64,000 nucleotides of DNA from Virgibacillus phasianinus (GCF_002216775.1 NZ_CP022315.1:1488001-1552000), one strand, 5' to 3'; positions 49,244 to 58,734 are shown, counted from the stretch's first letter. A program made the numbers and translations. Notes: generated from the sequence alone by a model not told the origin.

Positions 49244-49257
49244 CATTTTATGTGAGT

Positions 49258-49345
49258 TTCGACAAGGTTAGAAAATCTTGGCTTGTCGCCAGGAACTATT
49301 GGCGAAGGCCTTAAAGACTTATACTTTTTAAAAGTGTAAGAAACC
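49258..49345. repeat. Repeat family C in the rpmE2 leader (reverse orientation)
   Basis: TTAGAAAATCTTGGCTTGTC-GCCAGGAACTATTGGCGA-AGGCC...GACTTATACTTTTTAAAAGTGTAAG. It is the reverse complement of the copy upstream of upp. The stem TCGCCA..TTGGCGA is kept. Confidence 0.7.
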
Positions 49346-49407
49346 TATGATGGCTCTTACAATAACTCTGTCTCTAAAGGATTCAGGGCAAAAAGGAGTG
49401 TAATGAC

Positions 49408-49653
49408 ATGAAAAAGGATATTCATCCGGAGTACAGAAAAGTAGTTTTTCTTGATACAAGCTCAGACTTTAAGTTTCTAAGTGGTTCAACTAAAGGATCA
49501 GAGGAAACAATTGAATGGGAAGATGGCAACACATACCCATTAATCCGTGTGGAAATTAGCTCAGATTCACACCCATTCTACACAGGTAAACAAAAAGCAG
49601 ACAAAGTCGGTGGCCGCGTAGACCGATTCAAGAAAAAATATAATATGAAATAA
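49408..49653 (+). CDS. rpmE2: Ribosomal protein L31 type B (zinc-independent)
   Basis: 81 aa, [20 protein letters not shown] start and [13 protein letters not shown]. It lacks the CxxC zinc cysteines of type A L31. In B. subtilis the gene after rho is the zinc type (rpmE), and the zinc-free one (ytiA) is Zur-controlled elsewhere. AAAAAGGAGTG precedes the ATG. I see no Zur box. Confidence 0.93.
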   Translation: MKKDIHPEYRKVVFLDTSSDFKFLSGSTKGSEETIEWEDGNTYPLIRVEISSDSHPFYTGKQKADKVGGRVDRFKKKYNMK

Positions 49654-49718
49654 AAAGCGTAGGCTTCTAGGAGCCGAAGCTGGATTGAACAAAAAGTGAT
49701 CTAACATCACTGTAAGTA

Positions 49719-49751
49719 ACAGGCAAAGTGTCTTATTTTGCCTGTTTTTTA
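49719..49751 (+). terminator. Intrinsic terminator of rpmE2
   Basis: ACAGGCAAA / TTTGCCTGT with a T-run of six. Confidence 0.88.
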
Positions 49752-49851
49752 CTTGCTAAAAACAAAAATAAACTATAATTTCCACTACATAAAACAGCAA
49801 ATAGTGATAAAATAATAGATAAGAATAACCTTGTGAAAGGAGACTCAGCTC

Positions 49852-50472
49852 ATGTACGTAATGAAACAAAGTGGTTGGGTGGAAGTAATTTGCGGCAGCA
49901 TGTTTTCCGGCAAATCGGAAGAATTAATACGCCGGGTTCGCCGGGCTACTTATGGAAATTTGTCCGTACGTGTCTTCAAACCGGCCATTGATAATAGATA
50001 TGCTGAGGATTCCGTTGTCTCTCATAATGGAACATCAACGATCGCACGCCCCGTAAAGAATTCGCAGGAAATCCTGGAAAATATAAATGGCAATATTGAC
50101 ATTATTGGAATAGACGAAGTGCAATTTTTTGATGAAAGTGTTGTCGACGTTGCAGACGAGCTTGCAAATAAAGGTATCCGTGTAATCATCGCTGGTCTTG
50201 ATACTGATTTTCGTGGCGAACCCTTTGGACCAATGCCAAAATTAATGGCATTAAGTGAGTCAGTCACTAAGTTGAATGCAATTTGTCCAATTTGCGGATC
50301 ACCTGCAAGTAGAACACAGCGCTTGATTAATGGAAAACCAGCGTCCTACGATGACCCGATTATCCTGGTTGGAGCATCAGAATCATACGAACCGAGATGC
50401 CGTCATCATCATGAAGTGCCTAATAAACCCAGTAACCCCATTTTAAAGTCATTATCAAAGTTGACGAAGTAA
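49852..50472 (+). CDS. tdk: Thymidine kinase
   Basis: 206 aa type II thymidine kinase. P-loop [17 protein letters not shown], and zinc ligands in CPICG and CRHHH. Salvages thymidine. AAAGGAGAC upstream. Order rho-rpmE-tdk-prfA is conserved, with a second YerD gene inserted after tdk here. Confidence 0.95.
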   Translation: MYVMKQSGWVEVICGSMFSGKSEELIRRVRRATYGNLSVRVFKPAIDNRYAEDSVVSHNGTSTIARPVKNSQEILENINGNIDIIGIDEVQFFDESVVDVADELANKGIRVIIAGLDTDFRGEPFGPMPKLMALSESVTKLNAICPICGSPASRTQRLINGKPASYDDPIILVGASESYEPRCRHHHEVPNKPSNPILKSLSKLTK

Positions 50473-50498
50473 AAGAGTGCCAATGGTACTCTTTTTTG
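50472..50498 (+). terminator. Intrinsic terminator of tdk
   Basis: AAAGAGTGCC / GGTACTCTTTTTT. Confidence 0.85.
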
Positions 50499-50524
50499 TT
50501 CTTTAAGAGTTTATGTTAGTATAC

Positions 50525-50580
50525 ATTCGCTATTAAGCAAAAGGCGAATAGCGGGTTTTATACGTATAGTAATCCCGCTA
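50525..50580 (+). promoter_or_regulatory. Overlapping alternative hairpins upstream of yerD copy 2
   Basis: AATAGCGGG (50547-50555) can pair either with CGCTATT upstream (50528-50534) or with CCCGCTA downstream (50574-50580). These folds exclude each other, as in attenuators or riboswitch platforms. No T-run follows the second stem. Function unproven. Confidence 0.35.
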
Positions 50581-50632
50581 ATGATACACCCTATCTGTAA
50601 CGTATATTAGTCGTGAAAGGTAGGATGGAAAC

Positions 50633-52204
50633 ATGAATTTAGCGGATATTTTTACAATTATAGGCTTTGTGGTAATAGCGATAATTGTAATTGTTTTAAT
50701 TATAATAGCCCTATATGTTTATTCCGTAGATCGTTCCCAGAAGCAGCATCCAGTACTCCGTAATTACCCTGTTGTAGGTAGAGTCCGCTACTTTTTTGAG
50801 AAAATTGGACCAGAACTTCGCCAATATTTTTTTAACAATGATAATGAAGGAAAACCATTCTCGAGAAGGGATTTCCAGCACATTGTGAAAAAGGCCAAAT
50901 ACAAGCGGGACGTGTATGGATTTGGATCGCAAAGGGACTTTGAGGCACCGGGTTATTATATACGAAACTCCATGTTTCCAAGGCTAACAGAAGAACTGAG
51001 AATGGATAATGATACAAAAGTCACAACAGACCGCTATCTATTAATCAAAGACCCATTATTTACGGAAAGAGAAGAGCACCTGGAAAAAGATGAATCGAGT
51101 GTTTATTTACTGCCAGAAGAAGATGCAGTTGTTATCGGGCCGAACGTAAAACACCCGTTCAAGGTAAGAGGGCAAATCGGTATGTCTGCCATTAGCTACG
51201 GGTCCTTAGGTGAGCATGCGATTACGGCTTTATCGGAAGGGTTAGGAATTGCAAAGGGTACCTGGATGAATACTGGGGAAGGCGGATTATCCGATTATCA
51301 CCTAAAGGGTGGTGTGGATATCATTATGCAGATCGGCCCGGGGTTATTTGGGGTCCGTGATCCAGAAGGGAATTTCGATTGGGATGAGTTACTAAAAAAG
51401 AGTGAAATTCCGCAAGTAAAAGCATTTGAAGTTAAACTTGCCCAGGGAGCAAAGACGCGTGGCGGTCATATTGACGCTGAAAAGGTTACCGAAGAAATTG
51501 CTAGAATTCGTAAAGTAGAGCCTTTTAAATCAATTGACAGTCCGAACAGATTTGAGGATTACGGTGATATTCCATCATTATTTGGATTTATTGACCGTAT
51601 TCGGGAACACACAGGTATGCCTGTTGGAATGAAAATTGTAATAGGAAGTGTACATGAAGCAGAGGAATTGGCCAAGCATATTCGTGATTTAGGCCAAGGC
51701 CCGGACTTCATTACGGTTGATGGTGGTGAAGGTGGAACAGGTGCGTCCTATCAGGAATTGACTGACAGTGTTGGATTACCAATCAAGTCCGCATTACCGC
51801 TTGTACATCGTGCATTGAAAAAATATGGTGTACGTGATCAGGTTAAAATCATTTCATCAGGTAAATTGTTTTCTCCAGACAGGGTGGCGATTGCGCTTGG
51901 AATGGGCGCGGATCTTGTCAATATCGCCCGTGGTTTCATGATAACAGTTGGCTGCATTCAGACATTAAAATGTGAATCAAATGTCTGTCCAGTTGGTGTA
52001 GCGACAACAGATCCCGAACTGCAGAAAGCCCTTGTTATAGGGGAGAAAAAGTGGCGGACGGCTAATTACGTGATCACAATGCGAAAAGGATTATTCCGCG
52101 TAGCTGCAGCGGCGGGGCTTGATTCACCAACTAAATTTACCGAGGAACACATTGTATATAAAGATGAACGCGGAAAAAGCTGGACATTGGCAGATGAAGC
52201 ATAG
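50633..52204 (+). CDS. Membrane-anchored FMN-binding glutamate-synthase-domain protein (YerD type), copy 2
   Basis: 523 aa, one residue shorter than copy 1 at 5340 and clearly homologous along the chain. Same N-terminal transmembrane helix, GQIGMSAISYGSLGEHAITA, WMNTGEGGLSDY, ITVDGGEGGTGASY and the [3Fe-4S] cysteines in GCIQTLKCESNVCPVGVATT. It stands between tdk and prfA on its own. The reaction is unknown. Confidence 0.88.
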   Translation: MNLADIFTIIGFVVIAIIVIVLIIIALYVYSVDRSQKQHPVLRNYPVVGRVRYFFEKIGPELRQYFFNNDNEGKPFSRRDFQHIVKKAKYKRDVYGFGSQRDFEAPGYYIRNSMFPRLTEELRMDNDTKVTTDRYLLIKDPLFTEREEHLEKDESSVYLLPEEDAVVIGPNVKHPFKVRGQIGMSAISYGSLGEHAITALSEGLGIAKGTWMNTGEGGLSDYHLKGGVDIIMQIGPGLFGVRDPEGNFDWDELLKKSEIPQVKAFEVKLAQGAKTRGGHIDAEKVTEEIARIRKVEPFKSIDSPNRFEDYGDIPSLFGFIDRIREHTGMPVGMKIVIGSVHEAEELAKHIRDLGQGPDFITVDGGEGGTGASYQELTDSVGLPIKSALPLVHRALKKYGVRDQVKIISSGKLFSPDRVAIALGMGADLVNIARGFMITVGCIQTLKCESNVCPVGVATTDPELQKALVIGEKKWRTANYVITMRKGLFRVAAAAGLDSPTKFTEEHIVYKDERGKSWTLADEA

Positions 52205-52318
52205 AAGGATGTGGGCTAGGGAAACCTGGTCCATTAATTTGTTTTTAACAAGTCACCTTTGACCTGCACACTATCGTATACTATAATTATACTGTTAATG
52301 AGAAAGAGGTGGCCGGCG

Positions 52319-53389
52319 TTGTTAGAACGTTTACAATCATTAGAAGATCGGTATGATAAATTAAATCAATTGCTAAGTGATCCTGATGTAATCAGTGATA
52401 CAAAAAAGCTGCGTGAATACTCCAAGGAACAGTCTGGACTGGAAGATGTCATCCAGGTTTATCGTGAATATAAGGAAGTTGTTGAACAACTTGACGATGC
52501 AAAAGCGATGCTTGAAGATAAATTAGATGATGAAATGCATGATATGGTAAAGGCAGAGATAGCTGACCTGAACGAGAGGCAAGCGGAATTGGAAGAAAAG
52601 CTAAAAGTTCTTCTATTGCCGAAGGACCCAAATGATGATAAGAACGTAATTATGGAGGTTCGTGGTGCAGCTGGTGGCGATGAAGCGGCATTGTTTGCTG
52701 GAGACTTATACCGGATGTATTCCCGCTACGCTGAAGTACAGGGCTGGAAGACAGAGGTAATCGAAGCGAGTTCGACTGGTGTTGGTGGATATAAAGAAAT
52801 CATTTTTATGATTAATGGAAATGGTGCCTATTCTAGTTTGAAATATGAAAATGGTGCACATCGCGTGCAGCGTGTACCAGAGACTGAATCTGGTGGGCGA
52901 ATTCATACGTCAACTGCTACTGTTGCTGTCTTACCAGAAACGGAAGAAGTCGAAGTTGAAATACATGATAATGATATCCGCGTTGATACCTTTGCCTCAA
53001 GTGGACCAGGTGGACAAAGTGTTAATACAACGATGTCTGCCGTTCGCCTGACACATATGCCAACTGGAGTTGTTGTATCCTGTCAGGATGAGAAATCACA
53101 GATTAAGAACAAGGAAAAGGCAATGAAGGTTTTGCGCGCACGTGTTTATGATAAATTCCAGCGTGAAGCACAGGCGGAGTACGATGAAAACCGAAAGTCA
53201 GCAGTCGGTACCGGTGATCGTTCGGAACGGATCCGCACGTACAACTTTCCACAGAATCGTGTGACGGACCATCGAATCAACCTAACCATTCAAAAGCTTG
53301 ACCAAATTTTAACAGGAAAATTGGATGAGTTTATTGAAGCGCTGCAAATGGAAGAACAAACGAAAAAGTTAGAGCAAATCGGTGAATAA
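52319..53389 (+). CDS. prfA: Peptide chain release factor 1
   Basis: 356 aa, the usual RF1 length. TTG start at 52319 with AAAGAGGTGG upstream; an in-frame extension to the left is not needed. GGQ motif in [35 protein letters not shown] conserved. Releases peptides at UAA/UAG. PrmC, which methylates the GGQ glutamine, is encoded 1 bp downstream. Confidence 0.96.
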   Translation: MLERLQSLEDRYDKLNQLLSDPDVISDTKKLREYSKEQSGLEDVIQVYREYKEVVEQLDDAKAMLEDKLDDEMHDMVKAEIADLNERQAELEEKLKVLLLPKDPNDDKNVIMEVRGAAGGDEAALFAGDLYRMYSRYAEVQGWKTEVIEASSTGVGGYKEIIFMINGNGAYSSLKYENGAHRVQRVPETESGGRIHTSTATVAVLPETEEVEVEIHDNDIRVDTFASSGPGGQSVNTTMSAVRLTHMPTGVVVSCQDEKSQIKNKEKAMKVLRARVYDKFQREAQAEYDENRKSAVGTGDRSERIRTYNFPQNRVTDHRINLTIQKLDQILTGKLDEFIEALQMEEQTKKLEQIGE

Positions 53390-53390
53390 C

Positions 53391-54227
53391 ATGGAAATGA
53401 AACAATATGAAGTCCTGCAATGGGCTTCTCTTTTTTTAGAAAAACATCATAGGGAGACACATGTAGGTGAACTTTTATTACTGCATTATCTTGGCACGTC
53501 ACGTTCGGCGTTTTTTGCAAATATGCGCGAACCGGTTCCTAGTGAAATTGTGAATACGTTTAAACAGTCGATTACACTTCATGCAGAAACCGGGATGCCG
53601 ATTCAGCACATTACTGGTGCAGAATCATTTTATGGCAGAGAATTTATTGTGAATAAAGATGTATTGATTCCGCGTCCGGAAACGGAGGAATTAATTGAGC
53701 ATATTCTCCAAAATGCGAAGGACGAGCCACAGACTATCGCTGATATTGGTACTGGAAGCGGAATTATCGCGATTACGTTGGCACTGGAGCTCCCACTGGC
53801 CAAAGTTTATGCAACGGATTTATCAAAGTCGGCCCTTGATATCGCTAAACAGAATGCAAAGAGATTAGGAGCTAATGTCACTTTTATGCAGGGGGATTTT
53901 GTGCAACCAGTTGTGGATAAGGGGATAAACCCAGACATTCTGGTTTCCAATCCGCCATATATTGCTCCAGCTGATGAATCATTGCTGTCCGATACGGTTA
54001 GGAAGTTTGATCCACACCTGGCGTTATTTGCGGATGAAAATGGCCTTGCAGCTTATAAACAAATTATCCACAGCATGCCGCCTAGTGTGAAGAAAACTGT
54101 TTTCGAAATAGGTCATGAACAGGGGCGGGCAGTATCCCAGTTAATAAAAAATAAATATCCAAAAGCTGATGTAGCGGTTATTAAAGACATTAACGGACAT
54201 GATCGTATTATTTCAGCAAACATGTAA
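53391..54227 (+). CDS. prmC: Release factor glutamine methyltransferase
   Basis: About 278 aa. SAM-binding ADIGTGSGIIAITLA and the NPPY motif in LVSNPPYIAPADE; N-terminal helical substrate domain. ATG 53391 follows the prfA stop directly; GTG 53382 overlaps prfA and is an alternative. Methylates RF1/RF2. Confidence 0.93.
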   Translation: MEMKQYEVLQWASLFLEKHHRETHVGELLLLHYLGTSRSAFFANMREPVPSEIVNTFKQSITLHAETGMPIQHITGAESFYGREFIVNKDVLIPRPETEELIEHILQNAKDEPQTIADIGTGSGIIAITLALELPLAKVYATDLSKSALDIAKQNAKRLGANVTFMQGDFVQPVVDKGINPDILVSNPPYIAPADESLLSDTVRKFDPHLALFADENGLAAYKQIIHSMPPSVKKTVFEIGHEQGRAVSQLIKNKYPKADVAVIKDINGHDRIISANM

Positions 54228-54482
54228 AGACTTATTGCAGTTGGATAAGTCTTTTCGTTTTGACAGTGCGATACCTGGGAGACAGATGGTTGAACTCGGG
54301 CGACAGCACTGCGAACTCAGTACCACCTCCCCCGTACAATCAGCAACACAAACTGAGCACAACACCGCAAACCCCGGGCACAGCAGCACTGAGCCCCGTC
54401 CACGAATTTTTTAGTAGATTACTAGTTTAAAATTATCCAACCCCGCCCATACTGATAGAAACAAACGGTTGAGGGGGAACAG
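54228..54482. other. GC/C-rich non-coding patch before spoIIR
   Basis: About 54270-54410 is unusually rich in C and CA/AC words (CTCCCCCGTACAATC, ACACCGCAAACCCCGG) compared with its AT-rich surroundings. No ribosome site, family or clear repeat unit. A possible spoIIR (sigma-F) promoter must lie near 54420-54470, but I cannot fix it. Confidence 0.4.
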
Positions 54483-54485
54483 ATG

Positions 54486-55091
54486 ATGAAGAAAATCCTA
54501 TTTTTTGTACTTATATTTTTTATATTATTTTTATCAATGCCAGCTAATGGAGCAAGTCAGCCTACTGAAGATAAGAAGGGCTATCAAGTTATACCTGATG
54601 AGGCGATCCGGTTACGAATTCTAGCAAATAGCGATGGGGACCGCGATCAGGAGGTAAAACGTACAGTACGTGATGCAGTGAATGCGAATATCTCCAAATG
54701 GGTGAAGGATATTTCTGATATTAATGAAGCACGTGAATTAATTCAGGCAAGACTTCCTGAGATAAAGTCAATAGTAGCAGACACGTTAAAAGAGGAAGAC
54801 AAAGACCAGACATTTGAAGTGAAATACGGTCCGAACGTGACATTCCCTACAAAGCTTTATGGTAATTATATCTATCCTGCTGGTGAATATGAAGCGGTGT
54901 TAATAACTATTGGAAAAGGCAAGGGCGCGAATTGGTGGTGTGTCCTGTTCCCACCACTATGTTTTCTGGATTTTTCGAATGGAACTTCCGTTGCCTCTGC
55001 AAAGGCAAGTGCTGAGGAACCTACTAAACAGGAGGAAGAAGAACCGGTTGAGAAGAAGTTTTTCCTATTTGAATGGTTAGGCCTGTCATAA
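54486..55091 (+). CDS. spoIIR: Stage II sporulation protein R
   Basis: About 201 aa secreted protein with signal MKKILFFVLIFFILFLSMPANGA. Conserved IPDEAIRLRILANSD-D-DQEVKRTVRD and GKGANWWCVLFPPLCFLDFS. SpoIIR from the forespore triggers SpoIIGA to process pro-sigma-E. GAGGGGG is 8 bp before ATG 54486 (54483 also possible). The C-terminal tail is acidic and low complexity. Confidence 0.95.
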   Translation: MKKILFFVLIFFILFLSMPANGASQPTEDKKGYQVIPDEAIRLRILANSDGDRDQEVKRTVRDAVNANISKWVKDISDINEARELIQARLPEIKSIVADTLKEEDKDQTFEVKYGPNVTFPTKLYGNYIYPAGEYEAVLITIGKGKGANWWCVLFPPLCFLDFSNGTSVASAKASAEEPTKQEEEEPVEKKFFLFEWLGLS

Positions 55092-55157
55092 TACGTATCT
55101 GGTGCGCATAACATAGTTTTAGTAGATGGAAACTATTAAGTTTAAGGGGTGAGATAG

Positions 55158-55559
55158 ATGGAATTGATTCTAGCAAAAGATGTTTCATATGCAAGGTTAG
55201 AGCAATTTATTAAAAATAACCCGGATGTGGATAAGTCACTTCTAATGGAAAAAGGATATGTTGTGCAAATGAATGAACAGATTGAGGGATGCTTTGTACT
55301 GGATGCCATGGAAGATGGGGTGCATTGGCTGAAGAAGCTGCATGTAACAAGGCAGGCGGCAGAAGGATTACCGGTGATTATTGAATCAATCTTGGCTATC
55401 GCAAAGGAAAACCAGGCGACCTGTGTATATGTGCACAGTCAACAACCATTGGTGGACATTTTACTAGAATCACTGCAGTTTCGTCCACAACAAGAGGAAT
55501 GCCCTGTGAATATACCGGTTAAAAGCAGTGGTAATTGGTGGGCATACGAAGTTTCTTAA
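55158..55559 (+). CDS. Small protein, possibly a GNAT-like domain
   Basis: 133 aa. AAGGGGTGAGATAG upstream. The pattern LVGCF-like (IEGCFVLD), VHWLKKLHV and ESILAIAKENQATCVYVHSQ...LLESLQF resembles a reduced N-acetyltransferase fold. B. subtilis has an acetyltransferase-like gene (ywlB) in this interval. I cannot confirm acetyl-CoA binding, as the usual Q/RxxGxG/A loop is not evident. Confidence 0.5.
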   Translation: MELILAKDVSYARLEQFIKNNPDVDKSLLMEKGYVVQMNEQIEGCFVLDAMEDGVHWLKKLHVTRQAAEGLPVIIESILAIAKENQATCVYVHSQQPLVDILLESLQFRPQQEECPVNIPVKSSGNWWAYEVS

Positions 55560-55566
55560 TGAATCC

Positions 55567-55644
55567 TGTGGATATTAACATAAGTTGTTAACAATCAGTT
55601 GATAACCTGGGGATAAACTATTACTTATGCACAATTTGTCCACA
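55567..55644. promoter_or_regulatory. DnaA-box cluster upstream of ywlC
   Basis: In 78 bp: TGTGGATAT (55567, one change from reverse TTATCCACA), AGTTGATAA (55597, two changes), TGGGGATAA (55608, one change), TTATGCACA (55625, consensus TTATnCACA) and TTGTCCACA (55636, one change). In B. subtilis the ywlC region is one of the known DnaA-binding clusters outside oriC, which modulate replication initiation. Conservation of place and motif supports the same here. Confidence 0.8.
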
Positions 55645-55735
55645 AAACAAGAATTGTTAAACTTTATCCGGTTCGTTGCTTTTGCCAAATTTCTTGTCAT
55701 CGACTAAAATGGGTGATAGAAATGAGGTAAAGATG

Positions 55736-56767
55736 ATGACACACACGGTGCGATGGAATTTACATGATAATGTTCAAATAAATAATAAGGAAATACGAGA
55801 AGCAGCAGAATTCTTAAGGAACGGAATGACTGTTGCTTTTCCCACGGAAACAGTTTATGGGCTTGGTGCTGATGCAACGAGTGAGGACGCAGTTGCTAAG
55901 ATTTTCGCAGCGAAGGGACGACCGGCAGACAACCCCTTAATTGCTCATGTTGCAACAAAAAAGCAATTAACAGCCCTTGTGGACAATTTGCCAGAAAAGG
56001 CAGAGACACTGATGGACGTTTTTTCCCCTGGTCCAATCACATTTGTTTTGCCAAGTAACGGGACTTGTGCGGATAATGTTACGGCTGGCTTATCAACAAT
56101 CGGCGTTCGGATTCCAGAACATCCGGTGGCACTGCAACTATTGAGGGAAGCGGATATTCCAGTAGCCGCGCCAAGTGCAAATATATCAGGCAAACCAAGT
56201 CCAACTACAGCCGATCATGTGTGGACGGACTTGAATTCAAAAATAAATGGCCTGCTGGATGGGGGACCAACCGGGGTAGGTCTGGAATCAACCGTAATTG
56301 ATTGTACGGGTGAAATTCCAATCATTCTGCGTCCGGGTGGCATTACATTGGAACAGATTGAAGAAGTGGTCGGTGAAGTGCACGTTGACAAGCCCCAAAC
56401 GAATAGAACGGATAAACCAAAAGCTCCTGGTATGAAATATACCCACTATGCACCAGAGGCGCCATTATGGCTGGTGGAAGGTTCTGTGGATAAGCTGCAG
56501 GAGATAATTGACATTGAAAGGAACAACGGGCGTAAAGTTGGAGTAATGGCCAGTGATGAAACTGCGGAAATGCTTCGGGCCGATGAAAAAATTCAGCTCG
56601 GGAAACAAGGAAACCTGGCGGAAGTCGCCATTAACCTCTATAATGCCTTGCGTACTTTTAAAAATGGAAATATTGACTTGATCATTTGCGAGGCATTTCC
56701 GGAAGAAAACATTGGACAAGCCATAATGAATCGCCTTAAAAAAGCAGCAACTAAATATGTGAAGTAG
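55736..56767 (+). CDS. ywlC: L-threonylcarbamoyladenylate synthase (Sua5/YwlC)
   Basis: About 343 aa. YrdC domain (KIFAAKGRPADNPL, PGPITFVLP, PSANISGKPSPT) and C-terminal Sua5 domain after a linker with PGMKYTHYAPEAPL. Makes TC-AMP for the t6A tRNA modification. ATG 55736 has GAGGT at proper spacing; ATG 55733 is adjacent. A longer upstream frame would run into the DnaA-box region. Confidence 0.93.
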   Translation: MTHTVRWNLHDNVQINNKEIREAAEFLRNGMTVAFPTETVYGLGADATSEDAVAKIFAAKGRPADNPLIAHVATKKQLTALVDNLPEKAETLMDVFSPGPITFVLPSNGTCADNVTAGLSTIGVRIPEHPVALQLLREADIPVAAPSANISGKPSPTTADHVWTDLNSKINGLLDGGPTGVGLESTVIDCTGEIPIILRPGGITLEQIEEVVGEVHVDKPQTNRTDKPKAPGMKYTHYAPEAPLWLVEGSVDKLQEIIDIERNNGRKVGVMASDETAEMLRADEKIQLGKQGNLAEVAINLYNALRTFKNGNIDLIICEAFPEENIGQAIMNRLKKAATKYVK

Positions 56768-56768
56768 A

Positions 56769-56802
56769 AAAGATGCGGACAGATGGCCCGCATCTTTTTT
56801 TA
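56769..56802 (+). terminator. Intrinsic terminator of ywlC
   Basis: AGATGCGG / CCGCATCT and seven Ts. Confidence 0.88.
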
Positions 56803-56839
56803 GCAGTAAAGAAAGTATATCCATATTTCTTTCTGCATA

Positions 56840-56900
56840 AGTGCAACTAAGGCATTCGCCCAAAGGCTTGGCGAACGCCAAGTTTTCTAAAGATTTCCTG
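56840..56900. repeat. Repeat family C upstream of mntP
   Basis: CTAAGGCATTCGCCCAAAGG-CTTGGCGAACGCCAAG-TTTTCTAAAG. Shortened copy keeping the TCGCC..GGCGA stem. No yybP-ykoY (Mn) riboswitch signature is visible in the leader. Confidence 0.6.
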
Positions 56901-56966
56901 AGGTCATATCCTTTCCTGGACTAGCATAGATTGTACGAGAGAGAGCTTTTCGAGGGGGATTTGTAA

Positions 56967-57521
56967 ATGGTAGAGGAACACTTAGGGGAATTGGTGTCAT
57001 TAATATTTATGGCATTTGCACTCGGTATGGATGCTTTTTCCGTTAGCCTCGGAATGGGGATGCAGCGGATTCGGCTGAAACGAATTGCTTACATAGGGAT
57101 TGTTATTGGTATTTTTCATATCATCATGCCATTTATAGGAATTGTGCTTGGAAAGGCCATATCCGGACAAATTGGCGATGTAACCGTCTTTATTGGAAGC
57201 CTGTTATTATTTGCAATTGGTGCCCAAATGTTTTTCTCTGCATTTAACCACGAAGCAAAAAAGTTTATCCAGCCTACAGGTATTGGCTTAATCCTTTTTG
57301 CATTTAGTGTTAGTCTGGACAGCTTTTCCGTCGGACTAAGTCTTGGTATGTCGGGTGTGAAAACATTTATTGCTCTGTTATTGTTCGGTGGTGCCAGCAT
57401 GGTTTTAACATGGATTGGCATGATTGCAGGCAAGAAGGTGCATGGAATCCTTGGTGTATACAGTGAAATGCTGGGAGGAAGCATCCTTTGTGCATTCGGC
57501 CTCCTGTTACTTTTTCATTAA
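56967..57521 (+). CDS. mntP: Manganese efflux pump MntP
   Basis: 184 aa with six helices in two related halves, each with an acidic motif: [14 protein letters not shown] and [16 protein letters not shown]. These Asp residues define MntP. Exports Mn2+. Corresponds to B. subtilis ywlD. GAGGGGGATTTGTAA precedes the ATG. Confidence 0.93.
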   Translation: MVEEHLGELVSLIFMAFALGMDAFSVSLGMGMQRIRLKRIAYIGIVIGIFHIIMPFIGIVLGKAISGQIGDVTVFIGSLLLFAIGAQMFFSAFNHEAKKFIQPTGIGLILFAFSVSLDSFSVGLSLGMSGVKTFIALLLFGGASMVLTWIGMIAGKKVHGILGVYSEMLGGSILCAFGLLLLFH

Positions 57522-57557
57522 CAAGATGGACAACCTTCGAAATAATACTGTTTTTTT

Positions 57558-57587
57558 CTGACAATCTCCTTCTTTCTATGGTATAGT
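57558..57587 (+). promoter_or_regulatory. Possible promoter of ywlE
   Basis: CTGACA and TATAGT with 18-bp spacing. Confidence 0.4.
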
Positions 57588-57640
57588 TTGAGAAGGAGTT
57601 TATTTACTGTTTAACTCCAGTTTTACTCGGAGGTTTGGTT

Positions 57641-58246
57641 ATGAACATTTTGTTTATTTGTACCGGAAATACATGCCGAAGCCCGATGGCAGAAGCGTTA
57701 ATAACCAACAAATTACCGCATGCAACTGTACAGTCTGCGGGTATTTTTGCTGGGAAAAATCAACGGGTGAACCAAACAGCAATAGAGGCATTGAACCAAA
57801 AGGGAATTACTCTGGACCACTATTCACAGCCAGTTACAGATAAGCTGCTGTACTGGTCAGACCTTGTTTTGACGATGACAACCCAACATAAGCAGTCGTT
57901 GATCTTACATCATCCGAAATTCCAGGATAAATACTATACGTTAAAAGAATATGTGTCTGACGCGGATAAAGATGTGTGGCGGGAGTTAAAGATTGCTTAC
58001 GCCGATTATCAGGAAAAGCGGTCAACGTTTATCCAGGAACACCAAAACAAAATAGACCAGCTCACATTGGAGTATCAACTTTCGGAATACATGCGTGAGG
58101 ACTTGCAAAGGATACAGAGGCTAGAGTCGAGTCTCATCAATTATGACATTTCAGATCCTTTTGGCGGCGATTTACCAGTTTATCAGGCAACACTGGTGGA
58201 ACTGGAACTATACATTGATCAGTTAATTAAAAAAATCGAAAAATAA
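57641..58246 (+). CDS. ywlE: Protein-arginine-phosphatase YwlE, with an insert
   Basis: 201 aa, LMW-PTP fold. P-loop CTGNTCRS (Cys7, Thr11, Arg13); Thr11 is the residue that favours phospho-arginine. General acid Asp172 in SDPFGGD. It counteracts McsB in protein quality control. Compared with the 150-aa B. subtilis enzyme there are about 50 extra residues (about 110-165, charged, coiled-coil-like) between LKEYV and DPFGG. CGGAGG is 7 bp before ATG 57641. Confidence 0.9.
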   Translation: MNILFICTGNTCRSPMAEALITNKLPHATVQSAGIFAGKNQRVNQTAIEALNQKGITLDHYSQPVTDKLLYWSDLVLTMTTQHKQSLILHHPKFQDKYYTLKEYVSDADKDVWRELKIAYADYQEKRSTFIQEHQNKIDQLTLEYQLSEYMREDLQRIQRLESSLINYDISDPFGGDLPVYQATLVELELYIDQLIKKIEK

Positions 58247-58293
58247 GTTAAAATGATGCATAATAGAGTTACAGGATAAGGAGTGAAAAAGGC

Positions 58294-58734
58294 ATGAAAG
58301 TAATTTTAACAGCAGACCATGCAGGAATGACCCTTCGTAATGAAGTGATTGAGCTTCTAAACGAATTAGGAATAGAGTATGAGGATACTGGCTGTGACTG
58401 TCAAAGTTCAGTTGACTATCCGGATTATGCACTGCCTGCAGCAGAACGTGTTGCGAAAGGTGAATTTGATCGCGGGATTTTTATTTGCGGGACAGGAATT
58501 GGCATGTCCATAGCAGCAAATAAAGTATCTGGAATTCGCTGTGCATTAGTGCATGATGCATATAGTGCAAAATTGACCCGCCAGCACAATGATTCAAACG
58601 TGCTTGCTATGGGCGAACGCGTCATTGGACCAGGGCCAGCCCGTGAGATCGCAAAAATTTGGCTGCAAACGGAATTTGACGGCGGCCGTCACGCGAATCG
58701 GATTGGAAAAGTTACTGCCTACGAAGAAAGATAA
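58294..58734 (+). CDS. rpiB: Ribose-5-phosphate isomerase B
   Basis: 146 aa. ADHAGMTLRNEV start, catalytic Cys in FICGTGIGMSIAANK, and HNDSNVLAMGERVIG. Corresponds to ywlF. AAGGAGTG upstream. Confidence 0.95.
   Translation: MKVILTADHAGMTLRNEVIELLNELGIEYEDTGCDCQSSVDYPDYALPAAERVAKGEFDRGIFICGTGIGMSIAANKVSGIRCALVHDAYSAKLTRQHNDSNVLAMGERVIGPGPAREIAKIWLQTEFDGGRHANRIGKVTAYEER

Noticed and set aside
49113-49407. Zur operator upstream of rpmE2
   Set aside because: No recognisable Zur palindrome; the inverted repeats belong to repeat C.
56802-56966. yybP-ykoY manganese riboswitch before mntP
   Set aside because: Conserved loops of that class are not visible; the hairpin seen is repeat C.
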